DNA of 17,017 nt from Blastocatellia bacterium UBA7656 (lineage in GTDB: Bacteria; Acidobacteriota; Blastocatellia; UBA7656), in assembly GCA_002483445.1 (NCBI GenBank), contig DLHY01000058.1:55274-72290 (forward strand), read 5' to 3'. This document shows positions 13,631 through 17,017 of the stretch, in pieces. The notes beneath the pieces were generated by a model that saw only the letters and a list, made by a program, of their open reading frames with translations, did not search any database and had not been told where the DNA came from. The position numbers were made by a program, and so were the translations under genes. Position 1 is the stretch's first letter. Every line of letters begins with the position of its first letter.

Positions 13631-14227
13631 ATGAAATCTTTTTCAAAACTCGACGCAATAGTCGCAACGCTTGATCGCGTCAATGTCGACACCGATCAGA
13701 TCATTCCGAAACAGTTTCTCAAACGCATCGAGCGCACAGGCTTCGGCCAGTTTCTTTTTTATGACTGGCGTTATGCGGAAGACGGCTCATTGAGAGAAGA
13801 CTTCGAATTGAATCACGGGCGATTCGATGGGGCTGCGGTGCTTTTGACTCGCGCGAATTTCGGATGCGGCTCTTCGCGCGAACACGCGCCGTGGGCTTTG
13901 CTGGATTACGGATTTAGAGTCATCATCGCCCCGTCATTTGCCGACATCTTTTATAACAACTGCTTCAAAAACGGTATGCTTCCCATCCGTCTCTCTGAAC
14001 AACAGGTCGAAGAATTATTCGAACGCGCCCGCTCGACGGACGGCTATCGTTTGAGTATTGATCTTGAAAAGCAGACGATCAGCGATGAGCAAGGCGCGCA
14101 GTTTCGCTTCGACATCGATCCTCATCGCCGTGAGAGTCTGTTGAAAGGGCTGGATGATATAGGACTCACTCTTCGACAGGAAGATAGAATCAACGAGTAC
14201 GAAGCGCGGCGGATTCAATTTCAATGA
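13631..14227 (+). CDS. leuD: 3-isopropylmalate dehydratase, small subunit
   Basis: A 198-residue swivel-domain subunit that completes the active site of LeuC. The core features are VNVDTDQIIPKQFLKR (17-32), the substrate-loop region LTRANFGCGSSREHAPWAL (72-90) and APSFADIFYNNCFKNGMLPI (100-119). Length matches bacterial LeuD. The ATG lies three bases after the leuC stop with no clear ribosome-binding site of its own, so translation is probably coupled to leuC. No terminator hairpin is evident in the 59 bases before the convergent retropepsin gene. Confidence 0.97.
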   Translation: MKSFSKLDAIVATLDRVNVDTDQIIPKQFLKRIERTGFGQFLFYDWRYAEDGSLREDFELNHGRFDGAAVLLTRANFGCGSSREHAPWALLDYGFRVIIAPSFADIFYNNCFKNGMLPIRLSEQQVEELFERARSTDGYRLSIDLEKQTISDEQGAQFRFDIDPHRRESLLKGLDDIGLTLRQEDRINEYEARRIQFQ

Positions 14228-14286
14228 GCGATTCGGTATTGGCCTGACGCTGTGGTTTTATCTGTAAGATTTCCGTTCCGCCTTCT

Positions 14287-14694
14287 CTATACATCGTACT
14301 GACTCAGCAGCAGTTTTCCTTCGTAATCGATAAGCCCAAGCATGACCCTATCAAGCCAACCGTGACGCCCAAGCACACTGCGTTTGATCGCATCATCATC
14401 AGCGAAATAGACCATAGAATCGAACTCGAATCCTGCGACCGAGAGTGTGATTTCGTGGCCGTAGGTGATGAAACGATCCGTAGCGGTGCTGATCGGTTGA
14501 AGAAGGCCGCCTTCAATGTTCAAACCGAGCGCCTCGCCATGCCTGCGCTCAAAAATACAATAACTCGCTCCGGTGTCAACTTTCGCTGTAAGGCTGACAT
14601 CCTTCTCAAAAAGTTTCAGTATAACCTCGATCGTTATACCGGAGAGTCCGGGGTCGTATTGCGCCAGCCGCTCAAAGCTCAGTTGATAAGCCAT
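14287..14694 (-). CDS. Retropepsin-like aspartyl protease, small
   Basis: A 135-residue protein with the fold signature of single-domain (retroviral-type) aspartic proteases: AKVDTGASYCIF with the catalytic D40-T41-G42. A strand-rich middle part follows, then SVLGRHGWLDRV (106-117), the second conserved element. Such enzymes act as dimers. There is no signal peptide, so it is probably cytoplasmic. The ATG at 14694 follows GGAGG by nine bases; a longer frame to 14808 would overlap the upstream gene. The start lies two bases after the stop of the DUF5678 gene, so the two form a coupled pair. Substrate and role are unknown. The missing residue pattern of any integrase or reverse transcriptase nearby argues against a retroelement origin. 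Confidence 0.8.
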   Translation of the reverse strand: MAYQLSFERLAQYDPGLSGITIEVILKLFEKDVSLTAKVDTGASYCIFERRHGEALGLNIEGGLLQPISTATDRFITYGHEITLSVAGFEFDSMVYFADDDAIKRSVLGRHGWLDRVMLGLIDYEGKLLLSQYDV

Positions 14695-14696
14695 CT

Positions 14697-15035
14697 CTAC
14701 CAGCCTCCGAAAGGCGCATCGTTTACAGACGAGACGTGAACCAGAAATGGGTGTTCGATGCCTTGCTCGCGGGCCTGCTCGCGAGCTTCGCGCATGGTCG
14801 CGCCGCATCCCACAAGAATGTCGCCATCAAGAGCCACATACTGTCCGGCGTATTCCTCACGATGCGCTTTCAGCCATACCATGTGCTGCTCTCGTTTGAG
14901 AGCGTCCGGTCTCTGCGCGCTGCCGGATCGCTCCGATTCAATCTGCTCGGAGAGGAAGCGCGCCATCTCCTGCTTCTGGCTCGGCGTTAGCTGCGCGAGT
15001 TGTTCTTTCAATGCGTCAAGTTGCTCGCTTGACAT
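14697..15035 (-). CDS. DUF5678-type small protein, partner of the retropepsin gene
   Basis: A 112-residue protein of unknown function. Residues 1-35 form a charged amphipathic helix beginning SSEQLDALKEQLAQLTPSQKQE, similar in style to antitoxin N-termini. Residues about 53-101 match the DUF5678 pattern as I know it: a start W-L-x-x-H-R-E-E-Y, then AGQYVALDGDILVGCGAT, and an end near HPFLVHV. The ATG at 15035 has AGGAG eight bases upstream. The gene is 100 bases downstream of the hydrolase and two bases upstream of the aspartyl protease gene on the same strand. Tight coupling suggests the two products work together, possibly as regulator or substrate and protease; this is inference only. Confidence 0.75.
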   Translation of the reverse strand: MSSEQLDALKEQLAQLTPSQKQEMARFLSEQIESERSGSAQRPDALKREQHMVWLKAHREEYAGQYVALDGDILVGCGATMREAREQAREQGIEHPFLVHVSSVNDAPFGGW

Positions 15036-15134
15036 ATCAAATTCTCCTTTGCGCCATCATTTTCTCTTATCTGCGCCATCCGTGCCATCTGTAGTTGACT
15101 CCATTCAACGGACGATTCTGCTGTACCCTGGCGT

Positions 15135-16043
15135 CTAGTGTCGCGGCGCGCACGATTCGACGAAAGCGCGCAATGCCTCGAAGTAATCTTTTCCTCCGAC
15201 AAGCCATGTGTCGTTGTGGCTGGCCCCTTTCACTTCATAAAATTGCTTGGGTTCAGGCGCGGCTTCAAACAATCGTCGGCCCAACTCGTAAGGCACGACT
15301 TCATCCGCGGGGCTGTGAATGAAAAGCTTCGCGCATCGCACACTGGCGATCTTATTGATCGAATCCATCTTCGTTTTTATCAGCGCGCGCGGAATGAAAG
15401 GCATAATTTGCGCGGCCATATCCGCCGCCGATGTGAAACTCGACTGCACGATCAACCCGGCGGCTTCAACACGGCTCGCAAGATCGACTGCCGCCGCGCC
15501 GCCCAAAGATTTGCCGAATATGATTATCCTCTCAGCCGCGATGCCGCGCTCCGCGGTGAGATAGTCCCACGCCGCGCGAGCGTCTGTGTAAAGCCCTTCT
15601 TCTGATGGCGCGCCTTCGCTTCGGCCATAGCCGCGATAATCGATTATGAAAATCTGCGCGGGCAGTTTTATCAAATCTCTGAGCATGTCATAGCGATGCG
15701 ATAGGTTGCCCGCGTTGCCGTGAAACCATAGAAGCGTCATCGCCGAAGGCACACGCTCGAATGCGCCGCCTATTTTTTTTTGAGGCGAGCAGAACCACCC
15801 GTGAAGTTTCACTTGGTCCGAAGTTTGAAAGTAAGTGTCTTCGATTGCAGGTATGATTTCGCCTTCGCGGGCGACGGGTTCGATGCGCCAGTCGCCTTCC
15901 GGGTACTTCGCGGGATAGTAGATGAATTTGTCCTCGAAAAACATAACCATAATCAAAAAGCCGATGACGAGCAGCAAGGCGACGCGGGTCAATCTCATAG
16001 CGAAAGATTTGCTCGTCCAGAGAATTTTAAGAAAGCGTTTCAT
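15135..16043 (-). CDS. Membrane-anchored alpha/beta hydrolase (BEM46/ABHD13-like)
   Basis: A 302-residue serine hydrolase. One hydrophobic helix (residues 19-36) anchors the N-terminus, so the catalytic domain probably faces the periplasm. The oxyanion motif is HGNAGN (108-113). The catalytic triad is S179 in GKSLGG, D247 in SPADEVVP and H276 in GASHNDTW. The segment IIDYRGYGRSEG (133-144) and the overall arrangement match the BEM46/ABHD13-type family, whose substrates are mostly unknown (acyl esters or thioesters). I chose the ATG at 16043. The frame continues to 16238, but that extension is translated from the palindromic repeat at 16067-16159. The ribosome-binding site is weak (AGG). Confidence 0.9.
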   Translation of the reverse strand: MKRFLKILWTSKSFAMRLTRVALLLVIGFLIMVMFFEDKFIYYPAKYPEGDWRIEPVAREGEIIPAIEDTYFQTSDQVKLHGWFCSPQKKIGGAFERVPSAMTLLWFHGNAGNLSHRYDMLRDLIKLPAQIFIIDYRGYGRSEGAPSEEGLYTDARAAWDYLTAERGIAAERIIIFGKSLGGAAAVDLASRVEAAGLIVQSSFTSAADMAAQIMPFIPRALIKTKMDSINKIASVRCAKLFIHSPADEVVPYELGRRLFEAAPEPKQFYEVKGASHNDTWLVGGKDYFEALRAFVESCAPRH

Positions 16044-16066
16044 TGTTTCAAGCCTGATCGTAAAAA

Positions 16067-16159
16067 CCTGGGAGCGCGCGCATCTTGCGCGCAAGGCTTC
16101 AGGTGTCGAGCGATACCCGAATGCGCGAGACTGGCAGGCAAGATGCCTGCGCTCCCAGG
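16067..16159. repeat. REPIN-like element, family B, with compensated hairpin stems
   Basis: The outer arms CCTGGGAGC and GCTCCCAGG form an inverted repeat. Inside each arm is a hairpin. The left has stem GCGCGC, loop ATCTT, stem GCGCGC (16076-16092). The right has stem GCAGGC, loop AAGAT, stem GCCTGC (16134-16150). Reversed, the right hairpin keeps the same loop, but two stem pairs differ and both differences are compensated. About 41 bases lie between the hairpins. The family resembles dispersed non-autonomous repeats; no mobilising gene is seen. Confidence 0.85.
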
Positions 16160-16297
16160 GCGAAAAAATAATTGACTGCTCCCCGACAATCTCAAAATCG
16201 ACATTGCCCTTTTCACGATTGGATGATAAAAGATGCACTTAATTTTTCGAGAGGCATTTGCTTGAACGCCTCCGGGTCGCTAAAAAATTATATGAGC

Positions 16298-16329
16298 CAT
16301 CGGGAAATCGATAATTGAAAATCCCGATG
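16298..16329. repeat. 8-bp inverted repeat upstream of the cytochrome gene
   Basis: CATCGGGA (16298-16305) and TCCCGATG (16322-16329) are perfectly complementary around a 16-base AT-rich centre that itself contains ATCGAT. It lies about 130 bases before the cytochrome start. It could be an operator or a weak hairpin; nothing in the sequence decides. Confidence 0.5.
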
Positions 16330-16456
16330 ATGCAATAATACGTGCGCTCTTACGATAAACGTCGCTGTCAGTGAGAATCAACCTTTCGGCCATTGATTCG
16401 GGTTGATGCTCTCCGTCAGGTTGATAAACGATGCAAGGCGCTTCAGGTTCATAACT

Positions 16457-17017
16457 ATGGGGCAGATATTTCATCGCAGTACGAACGTCATCTCACGGGT
16501 TAGCATATTCGGGGCGGTGTTTTTTCTCGGCGCGCTGCTGTGGCTGATGATGGAGTTCAATCGCTCTTCATACAATACTCAGGCATTCATTCCTCGCGAA
16601 CAGCCCGTGCAGTTCAGCCATAAACACCACGTCGGCGATGTCGGAATCGATTGCAGGTACTGTCACACTTCGGTCGAAACCGCGGCCTTTGCCGGAATCC
16701 CTCCGACCAAGACCTGCATGAACTGTCATTCGCAACTTTTCGCCGACTCTCCCTACCTCGAACCAGTCCGCGAGAGCTTCCGCACAGGCAAGCCCATAAA
16801 GTGGACGCGGGTGCATGACCTGCCCGACTTTGCCTACTTCAATCACAGCATTCACGTCACGAAGGGAGTAGGCTGCTCGACGTGTCACGGGCAGATAGAC
16901 CAGATGCCTCTGGTCTTTCAACAGGCTTCGCTACAGATGGAATGGTGTCTTCAGTGTCACCGTCAGCCTGAGCAGTTCCTCAGGCCAAAGGACAAAGTAT
17001 TCGATATGACGTGGCAG
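16457..17017 (+). CDS. actA: Multiheme cytochrome c, ActA-like subunit of alternative complex III (3' end cut by window)
   Basis: The first 187 residues are in the window. A single membrane helix (about 13-32) precedes a periplasmic domain with four CxxCH haem-binding sites: CRYCH (66-70), CMNCH (87-91), CSTCH (140-144) and CLQCH (164-168). Extra histidines in QFSHKHH (52-58) and FNHSIH (128-133) fit axial ligands. ActA of characterised alternative complex III is a membrane-anchored pentahaem protein, so a fifth site would be expected beyond the window. The complex oxidises quinol and reduces a cytochrome c or oxidase, replacing the bc1 complex. The start at 16457 has no strong ribosome-binding site. 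The genes for the Fe-S/molybdopterin-like subunit and NrfD subunits should follow on the plus strand; they are not visible here. Confidence 0.8.
   Translation, partial: MGQIFHRSTNVISRVSIFGAVFFLGALLWLMMEFNRSSYNTQAFIPREQPVQFSHKHHVGDVGIDCRYCHTSVETAAFAGIPPTKTCMNCHSQLFADSPYLEPVRESFRTGKPIKWTRVHDLPDFAYFNHSIHVTKGVGCSTCHGQIDQMPLVFQQASLQMEWCLQCHRQPEQFLRPKDKVFDMTWQ

Larger units (their letters stand above)
16044..16456. other. Intergenic region between divergent hydrolase and cytochrome genes
   Basis: This 413-bp stretch separates the minus-strand hydrolase from the plus-strand multiheme cytochrome, so it should hold two divergent promoters, but I see no convincing pair of -35/-10 boxes. It contains a paired-hairpin repeat (16067-16159), an AT-rich stretch and an 8-bp inverted repeat (16298-16329). 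A 64-codon minus-strand frame at 16280-16474 has no ribosome-binding site and overlaps the cytochrome start. Confidence 0.65.

Noticed and set aside
15049..15091. Short repeats of TGCGCCATC/CGTGCCATC upstream of the DUF5678 gene.
   Set aside because: Only two adjacent units and one separate copy; too few to call an array, though they may be a worn relative of the other tandem repeats.
16044..16238. An N-terminal extension of the alpha/beta hydrolase.
   Set aside because: The extra residues are a translation of the palindromic repeat; the membrane anchor begins right after the ATG at 16043.
16280..16474. A 64-codon minus-strand reading frame overlapping the cytochrome start.
   Set aside because: No ribosome-binding site, no recognisable domain, overlap with the well-supported cytochrome start, and a base composition unlike neighbouring genes.

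Overview
The window looks like a chromosomal segment of a Gram-negative, respiring bacterium, most likely an Acidobacteriota of the Blastocatellia type. I infer this from moderate GC, lipoprotein-export genes (outer membrane), the start of an alternative complex III cluster, several toxin-antitoxin-like pairs, and abundant palindromic repeats. The phylum is not proven by the sequence.

Layout. Positions 1-10767 are almost entirely minus-strand: a VapC-type PIN toxin (cut by the window edge) with its antitoxin; a fused ferredoxin/NrfD membrane protein; a secreted protein of unknown function; cysteine dioxygenase; a hicBA pair; and a probable run lysS-lolC-lolD-clpC. A divergent promoter region at 10789-10954 separates lysS from a plus-strand M48 metalloprotease. 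It is followed on the plus strand by leuC-leuD (leucine biosynthesis). Positions 14287-16043 return to the minus strand: a DUF5678 protein with a retropepsin-like partner, and a membrane-anchored alpha/beta hydrolase. The window ends inside a plus-strand multiheme cytochrome c that resembles ActA, normally the first subunit gene of alternative complex III.

How the genes fit together. lysS-lolC-lolD is a housekeeping unit for lysyl-tRNA synthesis and lipoprotein release from the inner membrane, and clpC probably shares its transcript. leuCD encodes both subunits of isopropylmalate isomerase. The NrfD fusion and the cytochrome belong to membrane electron transport but are far apart, and no molybdopterin catalytic subunit lies beside the fusion. 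Three tightly linked small-gene pairs (vapBC, hicBA, DUF5678-retropepsin) give the region an accessory flavour.

The most unusual layer is non-coding. One layer is paired-hairpin, REPIN-like elements of two sequence families; in one of them two stem base pairs differ between the hairpins in a compensated way. The other is short tandem arrays with 7-bp (once 9-bp) units, often arranged as two arms in inverted orientation. They fill intergenic spaces, abut start and stop codons, and are even translated inside and at the end of lysS. No tRNA, rRNA, CRISPR array or transposase gene was seen.
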